From assembly GCA_029959085.1 (NCBI GenBank), contig JARWIR010000013.1, positions 12,649,186 through 12,713,185 of the forward strand: 64,000 bases of DNA, written 5' to 3'. The translations under genes were made by a program, and so were the position numbers. The notes beneath the pieces were generated by a model, which saw nothing but the letters and a program-made list of their open reading frames with translations, did not search any database and was not told where the DNA came from. Positions 48,310 through 60,598 of the stretch are shown here, in pieces (positions within the stretch are counted from its first letter, which is position 1; the number at the start of each line of letters is the position of its first letter). The stretch is from Nemophila menziesii. Its lineage: Eukaryota > Streptophyta > Magnoliopsida > Boraginales > Hydrophyllaceae.

Positions 48310-51300
48310 GTTTGTTTCCAAGTGCACTTTTGTTTACATCATTGAAGGTCGACGTATATGCCCCATGTTTTCTCTTTCTTAGTGTAGCCTCCCCAGTAAT
48401 GTTCAAGACTTCCAGGCTCAACCAATCGGAACTTATAACTCTTCTTTACTTGCACTTCAATCACCTTGTTTAAGATGACTTTAGTGACAGTCAATGGCCC
48501 AATCCAATTCAGTTGGTAGCTTCACAGTTTATGTGGGAGGATGAGAACCTTCAAAATAACCTCATATCCTACCCTAAAATCATCTTCTTCTCTCTTCTGT
48601 ACGACTTCCCTCTTAGTATATAAAGATCTAAGCAGTTGCCCGCACTTTGGATCATTGAGATATTCTATACCTTTCTTGCTCGATTTTCTTGAAACATAGA
48701 ACGATTGGGATTCATCTTCAATACTCAAGCTAATCAAGTCTTTCTACACATTGATCATTATTCTTCCTGTGGCCCAAAATGGGTGCTCCAATATAAGATG
48801 GGCATTTAAATATGCATCATAGTCTCTGTTTTAAAACTCTTGCTTAGGCCCGCCTAGGCTCTAGAAGTTGGCTGCCCTAAGACCGCCTAGGTTAACTATG
48901 TCACTTACGAGGTTATAATTTGAAAGAATTTTTTATTTATAAATAAATTAATTAGTCATATATATTTTTCATATAAATAAAATTAAAACCACCTAGAAGA
49001 AAAACGCCTAGACACCGCCTAGACTCCCGCCTAGACTCCTAGGCGCTTGAAGAAACCTAACCCCCTACTAGCACCTAGTGCCTTTTCGAACATTGATCAT
49101 AGTAAAATATAATAAAATCGGTAGGTATGATATGATTACCTACTTTTACCAGCACGTACTTGACCACTCTACATAAGCATGTCAATGTACGATCCTCCAT
49201 TTGCCATATGACGGAGCTTGGCTTTGCTTCTCCGATGCCCATCTCATCAAACACATTCTTGGGAATGAGCTTGACACTCGTTCTTAAGTCATACAAAGCT
49301 TTTATGTTGAATGTGCCACCTATCCTGTTTGGAAGGTTGAAACCTCCTGGGTCTATGAGCTCAGGTGGCAACCTCCTTTATACTTTAGTAGATATATCCC
49401 TAATTAGTGCCACATTATCTTATTACTCAAATGTATTCTTCATGGAGAGTGTATCCTTGAAGAATATCAATTACTTAGGCAATTTTTTGATGGATTAAAT
49501 CAAAGGGATGTTGATCTTTAGTTGGCTTATCATCCGAATGAATTTCTTGTATTCTAACGTATCACTCTTTTTGGCTACCTTTGATAGAAAGGGTGAGGGT
49601 GGACAAAGTTCTCGTGGTAGAGGTTCAACTATTATTTTCTCTTGCATATTTGACGCTTCAACTGTATTCTCATACACTTATTCTTCCATGTCATCAATCC
49701 CATCCTCTACTAACACTTCATCTAGCTTCTTACTTAGAGGCTTTTTTTCCTTGATGATCTCTACTTCATTGGACACAACCGGTGGTGGTGTTTCCACTTT
49801 TCCATTCCAAAGAGCGATGGAATTACATGATTTATAACTACCACCATCGTTCCTCTTTTGAATTAACTTGACATCAATATTTATACCTCTGGTAATATTT
49901 TATGGAGCTAACTTGTTGTAGTTTTTAAGGACCTTTGGGGATTTGCGTATGTTGCAAGATTTGAAATGTTGCCCCTTGAGAGTCAATTTTCTCATCAGTT
50001 TTTGCTAATTTTTTACATGTAAGTAGCATGAATTTACTTAATGTATCTTTCGACTTACTTGACCCCGCTTGCGGATACTGTAGAATCTAGACAAGAAAAT
50101 GAGGAGGTACTTGATTAAAAGAAGTTTATGGCTAATGTCACAGTTTTTTGTAAATCACCAAAAAGTAGGAAACAATTAATAAATATATTAATATAAATAT
50201 GAATCCCTAACTTGATCTTTATAAAAATAATATAGGTTGTGAAAATTTAACAACGAATGGTTTGTACCAAAAAGAATCAAGACTACAAGAATGGGCTAGT
50301 TTTTTATTAAATGAACTAAAAAATAGACTAATTTTCTTGATTTTAAATATTTGAGGGTAGGCTTGATCCTACCCTCAAAGCTCCTGACTCCACCACTGCT
50401 TGTGAATATGCTGGGAGTGCCTTTTGTGCTACACTCTCTGCTTATGCGTCGTATACCGGTGACTGAGAAGCGTGATTCCCTTAAGCTATTCCACTGTAAT
50501 ATTGATGCATAAGGATTTCTTGATAGTTATTCCCTTAATTGACTGCTCCACTAGGATTAGACCACTAAAATCAAAGATGGTTGTTTATGTTCCCCATATT
50601 GATAGCCTTGACTAACACTTTGGTACTTTCCATGGTTACTCACAAAGAATAACGATTCCAGATTGCTTTGACACTCGTCCAAACTATTATTACCCATACC
50701 ACAAATAAGACACACAACCAACTCTTGTAGCATATTCAAAATGGATCGAATTACTTGACCACCTTGAGTATTACTCATAGATAACACTTTCATTTGTTTC
50801 CAATGGTGGCAAGGACTGCAGTTATTGTCGCTTTTGTATTTAAACATAATGTACCTCAAGAAGATTGATGAACAAGATTTCTAGTTGGTTTCCAATCCAT
50901 TTTGCTCTTAACAATCCTATCCAAGATCACAAAAGCCTTGATTTAGGGGTATCATAATGGATCCCTCTCCGCAAGTCACATCTACTTTTCCATAAAATCT
51001 GCATCAAGGCTTCTATAATACATAGCTAGTTGTAACTCATGACTATAATAGTGAAGTGGAAACTTCATCAAAACCTTTTAGAACGCCATCCATGTTGCAC
51101 CTAAAGGCCCGTCTTGATGTTGCTTAAAGGTAAAACCTGTCAAGGAATATGGTTTGAAGTTGATTCCACGTTGTGATTATGTTTTATTGTTGATAGCCGA
51201 ATCACTCAATTGTACCCCTAATTAAGAAACATGGGAACATCTTGAGATACATTTGTCCCGAGCAACACCTTGAGTGACATAGGCGTACAAGTTTGCATGA

Positions 51301-51740
51301 AATTCTGAATTTCTTGTACCAAATCTTCATGCACAACCCCACTATAATTCTCGTAGCTTGCAAATTGGTTCACCATACCCACATCAGGATTGAACCTTCC
51401 GGCCTGAATAGTTGGTGGATGAATCCCAAGCAATTGCATACAAAATTGGAATCCTTGTCCCGGTGGTTGCATAAACCATTTCTCTTGTCTGTGGTTTGAC
51501 TTAGCTCCAAATAAATTACCTTGAGAAGCGCCATTGTTGAAATTACAACCCCCTTGTTGCAAGTTAGCTCCAACTGGTTGTTGAATTCGTGGGAGTTGCT
51601 TGACCATGGTATAATTTTAGCTCCACCACCAAGATTGAGATTGAGGACTTTGTCTTGACCAAGCAAATTCTCCACAACTTCGACCCTTGGATGCATGATC
51701 GGTTTAACCCTCACATCCAAATTTTGTTGTAAAGCCATCT
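48310..51740 (-). pseudogene. Ty3/Athila-like retrotransposon gag-pol remnant
   Basis: The minus strand holds, from 51740 down, gag-like sequence (51740-50560, several frames), a retropepsin-like stretch at 49371-49075 in which the usual DLGAS active site reads DLRTS, and after an internal loss a pol C-terminal segment at about 48740-48320 (GPLTVTKVI, EHYW). Reverse transcriptase and integrase cores are missing. It is dead. A small repeat element sits in the deletion. Confidence 0.7.
48824..49094. mobile_element. GCCTAG-rich MITE-like insertion
   Basis: About 270 bp framed by CTGTTTTAAAA on the left and TTTTCGAACA on the right (imperfect inverted ends), with clusters of GCCTAGGC/CGCCTAGAC near both ends and an AT-rich middle. 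It sits where the pol region of the Athila-like element is missing. Family not determined. Confidence 0.5.
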
Positions 51741-53337
51741 CACTAGTTATTTCTTGTCCCCTTCTCTCCCTTTCTCATTTCCTTTGAAGTCGAATCAACC
51801 TCTCAGGATTTGAGAGCATGCACTAAGTTTGGTACATGCAACGATCACATCCAAGAACAACCGAAAGAAATAACAAATAATGTCCACAAGAAAACAAAAA
51901 ATACAATTAACAATTGTTGCCAAAAACTTGTTGTCCCCCAAAGAGTGATACAAAAATCAACACACAAGAGAATACTTCTCGCAAGTGTATGAGCCATCCC
52001 AAGTACTAAATTGTAGATGTTATCATTCTTCAGAAGGAATGTGAATCCAAAGGCGTTTTTTTAGTTTATAGTTCGGAAGTTTGTTCATTGAGAAAAATAA
52101 TTAAATTATATATTTTTTGGCTTAAATTTATAATTAAAATAATAAACAGTGATAATATTTTACAATTGTTGTCATGAAGTGTAAATAAGATTGAAAGTCA
52201 AGGACTAAAAGTGAAAATATAGAGAAGATATCCCAAGATGTTCATAATCACCACCTTAGGATTATTCGCGACTTAAGGGCAAAAAAGGAATATGCTGTTA
52301 ATCGAGATTCTAATGTCACCCTAAGTCTCTCTTGGGTAAGTACAGACTGCTATCCAATCCTATGAACCTCACTCAAGTGATCATATGGATTTTCTAACAG
52401 TTAAGTTCTAACCCTATGATTATTATCCGACTAGTTTTGATCTCTCGGTCTAAACCAAGTCCGAAGTTCATGACCCATTTTTTCTATTCACCCCCTCCCT
52501 CCGATTGTATTTAAATAGCTATCACAACTCAAATATATGATCAAAATATAAGAATTCAATAATTTTCACAAGAAACATGAACACCAATATATTCTCTAAT
52601 ATTATATCATAAACAATCACAAATTCATTTAAATAGTGCCCAAATCATGGTCTAGGTAATATACATAAGCATCTCAAGCAGTTAAATATTTAGTTCATAC
52701 TCAAATAATGAAATACAATGCAACATAAATGCATAATTAAAATAAAGGTTTAAATAAATGGAAAGATTAAACTATTGGAATGATAGAGTGGATAAAAATG
52801 GTGATGGAATGGTACAAACTAGCCCCTCCAGGCTTCCTTCTTTTCTCCAGGCAATTAATCAAGTGAGTAGTGAGTTTAATTCTGAAAACTCATATGTTTA
52901 AATGAAAAATTCGTAACTCATATGTTGGGCCCAGTTAAGTGGGTCAAAAGTAGGGTTCTTTTATTGAAGTTGGACAACTCATATCTCCTTAGTAAACCCC
53001 ACGTAACTTCTTCATTTCAACTCGGATTTTCACTTCGTTTCTTCTCACACAAACTATATTCCAAGGGCTACTTAAATACCCGTAACTTATTCATTTTTTA
53101 ATTGTTGTTATTTTTTAAGTTGACGGTGACGTCTTACCGGGTATTGTGTTTGGACTTCTACTGCACCTTTTGTCTCCTTGGCTCCTTCAGGCTCTTTACA
53201 ACATAGCTTGGAGTTTTCATTAGCTCCTTGACTTATTAGCTTTACATTTGGTTTTCTGATTCTTCTCGTTCATATGGTCTGCACAACAAACGCTCAATAT
53301 ACCTCGAATTGTGTTGTCAAGGTGTGATATAAATTCA
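51741..53337 (-). repeat. LTR-like region of the Athila-like element
   Basis: On the minus strand the LTR end, with TACTTGGGATGGCTCATACA and CTTGCGAGAAG at about 51975, is followed by CAAGTTTTTGGCA near 51925, a decayed tRNA-Asp-type primer site, and then gag. Long AT-rich LTR body, no gene. The upstream LTR border is not clear. Confidence 0.5.
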
Positions 53338-53637
53338 GCTCTCAAAGTATGATAACTCGCAAGTGTACATGTCGTCATAAGTAATAAAAGTGTAAGTAAA
53401 ATTCGTTCTGTATAGTAAATTATAAGTCAAACACGTAATTTTAGTTCTAATCTAGATAGTCGTTGGCGTAAAAACAAAAACTGAAAAAAGAAATGTTTAT
53501 TTGGGTTATAAATAACTAATAAGAGCATGAATTAAAGCTGATGACTAACCCTGACTAAATTAAAAGACTAAACAGTAAATTTAAAGATAAGATGAAGATA
53601 TTTATACTTAATATTGCATACTCACCACTAGCATGAA

Positions 53638-54028
53638 CAGGGGCGGAGCCAGGATTAATTATTAGGGGGGCCAAGGGGGTTCGGGGGCAACGCCCCGAAA
53701 AAAAAAATCGAGGTATTTGTGATATAAGTCCATATATTATGCAAAAATTGTAATATAAGTCCTTATATTATGTAAAACGGTAAAATTAGTCCTTATATTT
53801 TACAAAATTGCACTATAAGTCATATATTAAGTAAAGATTGCACTATAAGTCTTAATATTTATTTTTTAAAATTAATTATTCTATAAATAAAATAATTATA
53901 AGGTTAATAAAAATAAATTTTAAAATTTAGGAGGGGCCAAAAGATAATTTTAAAAAAATTTGGGATGATAATTACTATAATTAATTTTTTTTATAAGTAG
54001 TATATATATATACATATATATATATATG

Positions 54029-54096
<68 letters not shown>

Positions 54097-54148
54097 AAAA
54101 GTCAGGGGGGCCATGGACCCCCCTGGGGTAAGGCTAGCTCCGGCCCTG
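53638..54148. mobile_element. hAT-type MITE, 511 bp, with 8-bp target duplication
   Basis: Starts CAGGGGCGGAGCCAGGATT and ends AAGGCTAGCTCCGGCCCTG, an inverted match. The 8-bp duplication AGCATGAA is at 53630-53637 and 54149-54156. Inside are four to five tandem units of AAGTCCTTATATTATG type (53725-53860), an AT spacer and a TA microsatellite. No coding capacity. Confidence 0.93.
54001..54092. repeat. (TA)n microsatellite
   Basis: Nearly pure TA repeat of about 90 bp with a few C/G interruptions, inside the hAT MITE. Confidence 0.97.
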
Positions 54149-54720
54149 AGCATGAATTACGATTATTCTTGAATAAGGGTAAATTGAGGATTTCACTTGC
54201 TAACCAGAATACTAAAGTCTTCCTAAATTTATTTCAGATAAGTAGGGAGTGCTATCTAACCCTAGGAAACTCTCCCGAATGACGCATGTTATCTAAACAC
54301 CTAAAATTCAAACCTTGTATAATTATCTAGCTAATTTAAATCTTCTGATTCCCAAACTCAATTAAAGAATTAGAATTCTATTTTCCAAAGATCAACCCCC
54401 CCCTCTCCTTGGACATAGTTTAAATCCTAATACAACTAAATATGTGTGCAAGATAAAAATTTATTTTAGTACAAGAATTATAATAAACAAGCAACCAACA
54501 ATTAATTTAAATTATCATGTGATAGAGTATGAAAAATTATGCTACCTTCAGTTTCAGGACAACACTCGACCCGAGAATACGAACAAAACCAAAATACAAC
54601 AACACAAATGTGTATGTATATGAAGAAGAGGTGGAAAGATTGGCGTCATGCTTTCTTATATTATTCTTTTATCAACTCCTATGTGGTACTCATAAAAAAG
54701 ATGTAGGTGTTATATAAGAG

Positions 54721-55510
54721 ATGATAAAATTAGACATGATAAAAGAGTAATATAAAAAGAAATAATTGTTTATTATTACCATAGCTTTTTCCACCTAACG
54801 TTTTATTTTCAGATATTTCTTTTAATGATGTGAAAAATTAAAAAAAAACTCAATAATATATCTATGTAAACACTAAGACTAATCAATTTTAAGATTGATA
54901 GTTAGTCTAGTGATTAGATTATTTCATAGAGATCAAAAAATATTAGGATCGAATTTTATTTTATTAGAATCAAAATGACGTCAAGTCAAACCGGTTTCAT
55001 ATGATGGACTTTAAATCAATCATTCGCATAGATAATTATATAGTTGGTATGATGATTGATGGGACAACATTTGCATGCTTCGGATTTAATGTGTACAATT
55101 GACTTTAATTAGCACATTTTCCATTCAGTTTTTGGCAATGACCTAATATGGATTAGTACATGTAAACCCATATAATTAACACGCGTACGAGGTGACTTTC
55201 ATGGGTTATCTTGTTTCTGTTCTAACATGCGGCAATAACTACTGGATAATATAATCAAGCCTTTCTTTTTTGGTCAGGAGAAAAGAATGAGGCCTGTGTT
55301 GGGTCTTTTCTCCCTTTCGATTTTTTCTTTATTTGAGCGGTGGTTTTCCCTTTCGAATGGGTGGGTTCATTTATGTAATTGTCAAAAAACGTGAGATGAG
55401 TTATAAAAAACTCACACTTCTTAGAAAAAAATATAATTGGCAAAAGAAAAAATATTGGAAAGCTAAAGGCGCGTTTAAAGAGCAAAAATAAGAGAAACCC
55501 CACTAAGTGT
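54721..55510. other. Spacer, no gene seen
   Basis: AT-rich DNA with no recognised element or gene. Confidence 0.35.
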
Positions 55511-55587
55511 TCTTAATGATTATTACAACTTGAATACAAGAGGTTTTGCCTCAACCCATAAGAAGCGAGGAGTAGTTGATCTTATAA

Positions 55588-56382
55588 GGCTAAGTCCAAT
55601 AGGACCCCAATTGTAGCAAAAAGCTACAATTGGGGGTTGAACAATGCAAAAATCAGTTCCAACAGGTTCCCAATTCTGGCTATAGCTAGAATAGGGAACC
55701 CGATTTTTAGTAAATGTTAGCTACATGTGGCTAATCCCAATCTCATCCCCAATTTGATTTTTTAATATTTTATATCATTTTCACAAAACCCAAACAACTT
55801 ATTCCCAAAAATTTATTTTATTAATTTAATACATATTTACAATAAAACATCGTAATTAATCTACTTATATTATTAATTATTTTATTATTTGAATATTAGT
55901 GACTTTGATTATATTTTTTGGATAAAATTTGAAAAACTAATACTTTTAAGATTCCGTGTAGAAATAAATAATAAACATATTATTATAAAAAATATTACGT
56001 TAAATAATAACTATGTTTAAATATTTTTAGTAATATTTAATAAAAAACTAATATTAAATATATTAATTTTAATTTCAAATATTTGTATATAAATTAAACA
56101 TAATAATATACATAAAAACATATAAATAATTATAAATTATTTAAAATAGAAATATTATTAAAATAAATTTAAAATAAGATTGGGAGGTTGAAATTAAAAA
56201 CATATAAATAATTATAAATTATCTAAAATAGAAATATTATTGAAATAAATTTAAAATAAGATTGGGAGGTTGAAATAGGGGAGCTGTTGGAGTAAAACTG
56301 TTTTTAAAGTTGTTATTTGAAAGAAATACCCTGTTTGACTCCTAATTCTAGCTTTTTAATCGGGTAGCTGTTGGACTTAGCC
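55588..56382. mobile_element. Tourist/Harbinger-like MITE, 795 bp, TAA duplication
   Basis: Starts GGCTAAGTCCAATAGG and ends CTGTTGGACTTAGCC, an inverted match. The TAA duplication is at 55585-55587 and 56383-56385. Removing the element with one TAA rejoins the interrupted LINE frame. The subterminal region has a hairpin around 55608-55640 (CCCCAATTGTAGC / GCTACAATTGGGG). No coding capacity. PIF/Harbinger assignment rests on the TAA site and GGC-type end. Confidence 0.9.
56114..56278. repeat. 82-bp tandem duplication inside the MITE
   Basis: AAAAACATATAAATAATTAT begins at 56114 and again at 56196, and each unit ends TAAGATTGGGAGGTTGAAAT. The two copies differ at only a few bases. Confidence 0.92.
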
Positions 56383-56929
56383 TAAGACATAAAAATATTG
56401 ATATTCTTGGTATTTTGGAGACGAAAAGTAACATGGTTCAAGTCGATTATTTTATGAATAGTATGCTTAGAGGATAAAAAAGTGTAAATAACTTCGATCT
56501 TATTGAACATGGGAGAATTCTTGTTATTTGGGACCCAGATAAGGTGCAAGTGGAGGTTATTAAGAGAACACCACAAGCCATTCACTGCAAAATTATGTGT
56601 AAGGTAACTTCTTTAAGCCTCTACGCCCCATCTACATATGGTTTGAATGATAAAGATTTGCGCAGAAGTTTGTGAAAAAACTTTTAGATTTTTCCGCTAC
56701 TTTAGATGATTCGTGGCTACTTTTTAATAATATTTTATCTTCAAATGAAAGAATTAGAGTTAAAAGTGTAACGGTTGATGATTTTGAGGAATTCACGGAT
56801 TGTTGCAATTGTTTGGGTCTTGAGAAAGTATTCAATTTACCAGACAATTATTTACTTGGGATAATAATCATGTCCTAAGCAAGATAGATCGGGATTTGGG
56901 TAATCGGAAACACATATCTATTTTATTTA

Positions 56930-57103
56930 TCACTACAACTAAATCTACTTATTATTTAAACACATTTATCTTACCTCGCAACCCCTGTGGAGACGATAAT
57001 CCCTAATTTACTTATCTATTACTTGGAACGACTCGTGCACTTGCGGTCTCTGGATCCTCTATTTTTTGCGTAATTTTATAACAACCAGGACCCACCAAGT
57101 TTT
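56930..57103 (+). repeat. Truncated 5' LTR end
   Basis: CAACCCCTGTGGAGACGATA, ATTACTTGGAACGACTCGTG and CACTTGCG are typical of the 3' portion of Athila-like LTRs, ending just before the primer site. The upstream part of the LTR is missing or unrecognisable; the LINE remnant directly precedes it. Confidence 0.6.
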
Positions 57104-57122
57104 TGTCGCCGCTGCCGGGGAT
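57104..57122 (+). other. Primer-binding site, tRNA-Asp type
   Basis: GTCGCCGCTGCCGGGGATT matches the widespread plant Ty3-type primer site TGGCGCCGTTGCCGGGGA with two or three changes. It follows the LTR end as expected. Confidence 0.75.
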
Positions 57123-57180
57123 TGCAGCGTGTGATTTTTGTGTTTAATTTTTAGTAGAGTTAATTATTTTTATTTTACGC

Positions 57181-58350
57181 TTGTGTTGTTTTTGTCTCTT
57201 GTCAAGTTTTTCTTTAGGTATAAAGAATATTTGTTATCAAGTTCAAACTCCACCACAGTTCTGGTTGGATCAACTGCAAGACGCCTTTGATAATATATAT
57301 ACTTTTGAGAAGTTGACACGAGGGAGCTTAAGAAATCATGAGGAAAGGCTCAAGAAGTTGGAAAGCTCACTCAATTGTTTAATCAACACTTCAAGGGTCA
57401 ATATGAGAAATAATGAGGTGAAAATCAATGCTACCACATTATTAGTGCAAGACATGCAACAACAACATCAAATTATGGAGCAAAGATTCATGCAACTCAC
57501 AGAAACAATTGAGAGCCTACAACAAATACCATCTATGCAAACTGGCCAAGGTACAAATTTTGATGATGAGGTCATTCAAATTGATAGTGATGTTTGGTTC
57601 GATGTAGTTGAAGAGTTTAGCCTTCAAGAAGAAGTGAAATCGCCACAAGTTGCTATTAGTGAACTAGAGATTACAATGAGAGAAGAATTAACCATGCTAA
57701 GAATATATGAGATAACTGTTGATAAGCAAGTTGTTGATGAGTTTGAACTTTGTATAGATGATTTTCCAGCCATGGAAAAACTTACCGAGTCGCGTTTAGA
57801 GGAATCAAATATTGAGTCCTTGGTTGAAAAAAAGACAGAAGAAAAAGAGAAGATTAGGATGGATTCTCTACCTTATACTCCATTGTTATCACCTCCAAAT
57901 CCAAAAAAGATAGACATGTTAAAGAGTGATACAGGATATAAAGCATTTGTAGAGGCGTTCAGCGAAACAAGAATCAACGCTCAAATGTTTGAGATATTTA
58001 AAAAGGGACTCACACTGCAACAAGTATTCATAGAAGGTATCTCATAAACGAGTAAGGGTGCGAGTTTAGAGATCGAAGAAGAACAAGTGGCCCTAATGAT
58101 TGAAAGGAAGTCTGAAACATCACTTGTTTTGGACAAAAATATTGAGGAGGTGCCACTTGAGTTCCCCATTGTTTTAAAAGTGCCTAAGGAGGTTAAAGAG
58201 AAGGACCACCACCATGAAACCGTGAAAAAAGGAGTTGAAGATGAGTTTGGGGTTGGAACCAAGGTTGCTTGGAAGGCTTCTAAACAAGAGAATAGGCCAA
58301 GAGGTTCAAGAATGAGTGGATGGGGCCATTTGTTGTTACTCGAGTGGTGA
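57181..58350 (+). pseudogene. Gag-like ORF of a plus-strand LTR retroelement
   Basis: A long plus frame (57181-58047) downstream of the primer site, stopped at 58045-58047, continues in related sequence to 58350. The protein is acidic and coiled coil-rich (residues about 45-130), with no zinc knuckle, protease or polymerase motif. The first in-frame ATG is at about 57402, so the true N-terminus is uncertain. No pol sequence follows, so the element is non-autonomous or deleted. Family assignment comes from the primer site, not from the protein. Confidence 0.5.
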
Positions 58351-60400
58351 TAGCAAAACTGATAGAAATACGACCTTTGAGAGGTCATAGGCTTCGAATT
58401 GTAGATGTTCATAGCCTCACCCCCTATTGAGGAGGCTACATACTCAAGGGATAATGGAGGTAACCCGTCGAGCTTAACGACGTTAAACATAAGCCATTCT
58501 AATGTATACTAGTTATTTGCTTCATGCCTTTCAGTTCATAATGTATAACTTAGTAGTTGATGTGTAATAGTGTAAATTTGTAAGTCATGAGAAAGGTTGG
58601 AGTGTTTTTTATGCTTGCAGGTGTTAAGACTTGAGTTTGGGGTGCTAGGTTTAAGAAACGATCGCTTTCCACTTTCTAGATGTGTATAAGAGGTTGTTGA
58701 ACATAAACTAAACGGGTTCCCCGTTTGCCTCTAACCAAGTTCCCGGTTTGTGAACTGTTCCAGTTCGTGCTCAAAGGGTGAAAAATTCGAAAGACCATAA
58801 CTTGAGTCTCGGAGGTCGGAATTAGCTTTTGTTCGAGCCTAAACCGCTTATTTTACGAGCTCTATCCAATGGTGAAGTCAAAAAGTTCTGATGAACAGCT
58901 CAAACTCTCTGACCTGTGAGGTGGAGACGCAACTCGTTGGTGCGAAAGGGAGAAAAACGGATTTTTGAGAAAAAGGGTACCTACAATGGAAAATATGAGT
59001 ATTCCGATGGATCGGGAGCGCAATTTCCAATAAAAATGAGTATAACTTTTGCTAGAATCCGAGGTGTAGACAAGGTGAAATCGAAAAATTAAGATAAAAA
59101 CTTTCTACGCTAATACGCAACTCGTTGCGTCGAACGAGTTGGCTATTCGCGCGAATACCCAACCCGTTCTTCACACGACCGGGAACCCGGTTTCGAAAGC
59201 CAACTCTCTGACCTGTGCGTGGGGAAATCAACATTTTTTTTAGTCCGAAAAAAAATGCTCATATATTGGAAACTTCGGGAGGCTATAACTTTACGCTCGA
59301 ATGTCGGAATTCGCTTTTTCTTGAGCCTAAACTGCATAATTTTTTGAGAGCTATCTATTGGTGAGGTCAAAAAGGTCAGAAAGCGAACGGGTACCTGGTC
59401 AAATCAAACGGGCGCCCGGTTAGCGACTGTAAAATTGTACGAAAAATGTATTCACCATACAGTTAATAAACGGTACCCGGTTAATACTGAACGGGAACCC
59501 GGTCAGTGCGCTGGAAAATTAACATAATCCTTATACAAGCTTCTTCCTCCTTTCCCTTTAGCCTCCCACACAAGAAACACCATTAATGACGAACCAAAGC
59601 TCCAAAAACACCTAAATTTCATCATCAAAACACCAAAATATTATCAACCCATCCCTCTAAACATATTGTCATATCATAAATCTTCCGAAAACACCAAAGA
59701 TTCACACTTTAATCCAAATATTTTTCTTCACCAATGCTTAAAGTTGTCCATTAAACCTTTCCCAAACCTTGAAATATTTATGACCCATCTCGGAATACAT
59801 CATAATTCATATACATACACCTTCTAGAACACCAAAAGTAATAAATTTCATCCAATTTTTTTGGAGAGTTCTTGAAGCTTTGAGTTTGGGGTCATCAGAG
59901 ATGACCATGAGGGTTGGAAAAGGTAAGAAGAACATGAGGAAGAAATAAAGTTGGTTGTTGAGGGATGATTTCCGTAGAGGAGGAGATGATTTATAGGGCT
60001 AGGAGTAGATGATTAATTAAAAGGAGACATGAATTCAAGTTGATGAAATGAACTTTACAGAAGATGAATTCCACAGTGTATGATATATACATCGCAACTA
60101 AGAAGACTTCACAACCTCGACGCAATACCACATGTATTCGGCCTAGTGTCGATCCAGATATGTTTCCTTCTATCTTTTTCTCATTTATTAGTGTATATTT
60201 TTTTAACATCAAATCAATTTTATATCATTAAAACCTCAACTTCATATGTCCTTTAAGCATTAATCCCAAGCATGGGTATAATACCTTAAAGGCCCATTCT
60301 ACCTTGCTACATTAAAAAACTTTAAAACTAATACAAAGACAATTCGGCCCATTAACAATTGAGCCATATTACAAAACTTTATAAGATAATAATACAAATA
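58351..60400. other. Non-coding 3' part of the LTR element with palindromic repeats
   Basis: No gene. 58690-59510 has several near-palindromic A(A)CGGGN(2)CCCGGT sites and a diverged direct duplication (GTCGGAATT(A/C)GCTTTT at 58816 and 59304; CTCTCTGACCTGTG at 58909 and 59205). GAGTTTGGGGTG at 58631 could be a polypurine tract. 59520-60400 is AT-rich, with GAGTTTGGGGTCATC at 59881. Confidence 0.5.
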
Positions 60401-60562
60401 CTAGCCCAAATCTAGTCTACCAATCATTTCTTCTATCATTCCTGACTTTTTAAATTTCTTACCATTCAACTTCATCCAAGTCATATTACAAACTTTCTTT
60501 ATAATCTGCTCTTTATTAAGTTCTGCACCATCATGTTCTCTATTGTTTCTTTCCCACCATAT

Positions 60563-60598
<36 letters not shown>

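Larger units (their letters stand above)
53338..54720 (-). repeat. Second LTR-like sequence, interrupted by a hAT MITE
   Basis: CTCGCAAGTGTACATGTCGT at 53351 matches the LTR-end motif seen at 51978, and 54150-54480 parallels 52250-52500 (attacGATTATT, TAAG(G)AGTGCTATC.AA.CCTA). So a related solo LTR or tandem LTR lies here in the same orientation. Homology was judged by eye. Confidence 0.45.
55511..56925 (+). pseudogene. LINE endonuclease (APE-type) remnant split by a MITE
   Basis: The plus strand reads NLNTRGFASTHKKRGVVDLI up to 55584, then the MITE, then continues at 56386 with NIDILGILETK, ILVIWDPDKV, QAIHCKI, SLYAPS, FNNILSSNERI, DDFEEFTDCCNCLGLEKV and TWDNNHVLSKIDRDLGNR. These are the successive blocks of a LINE apurinic-type endonuclease. 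Stops and frameshifts outside the MITE show it was already decaying. Reverse transcriptase is absent; LTR-type sequence follows from about 56930. Confidence 0.82.

Noticed and set aside
53950..54153. Ile/Tyr repeat protein
   Set aside because: Translation of the TA microsatellite inside the hAT MITE.
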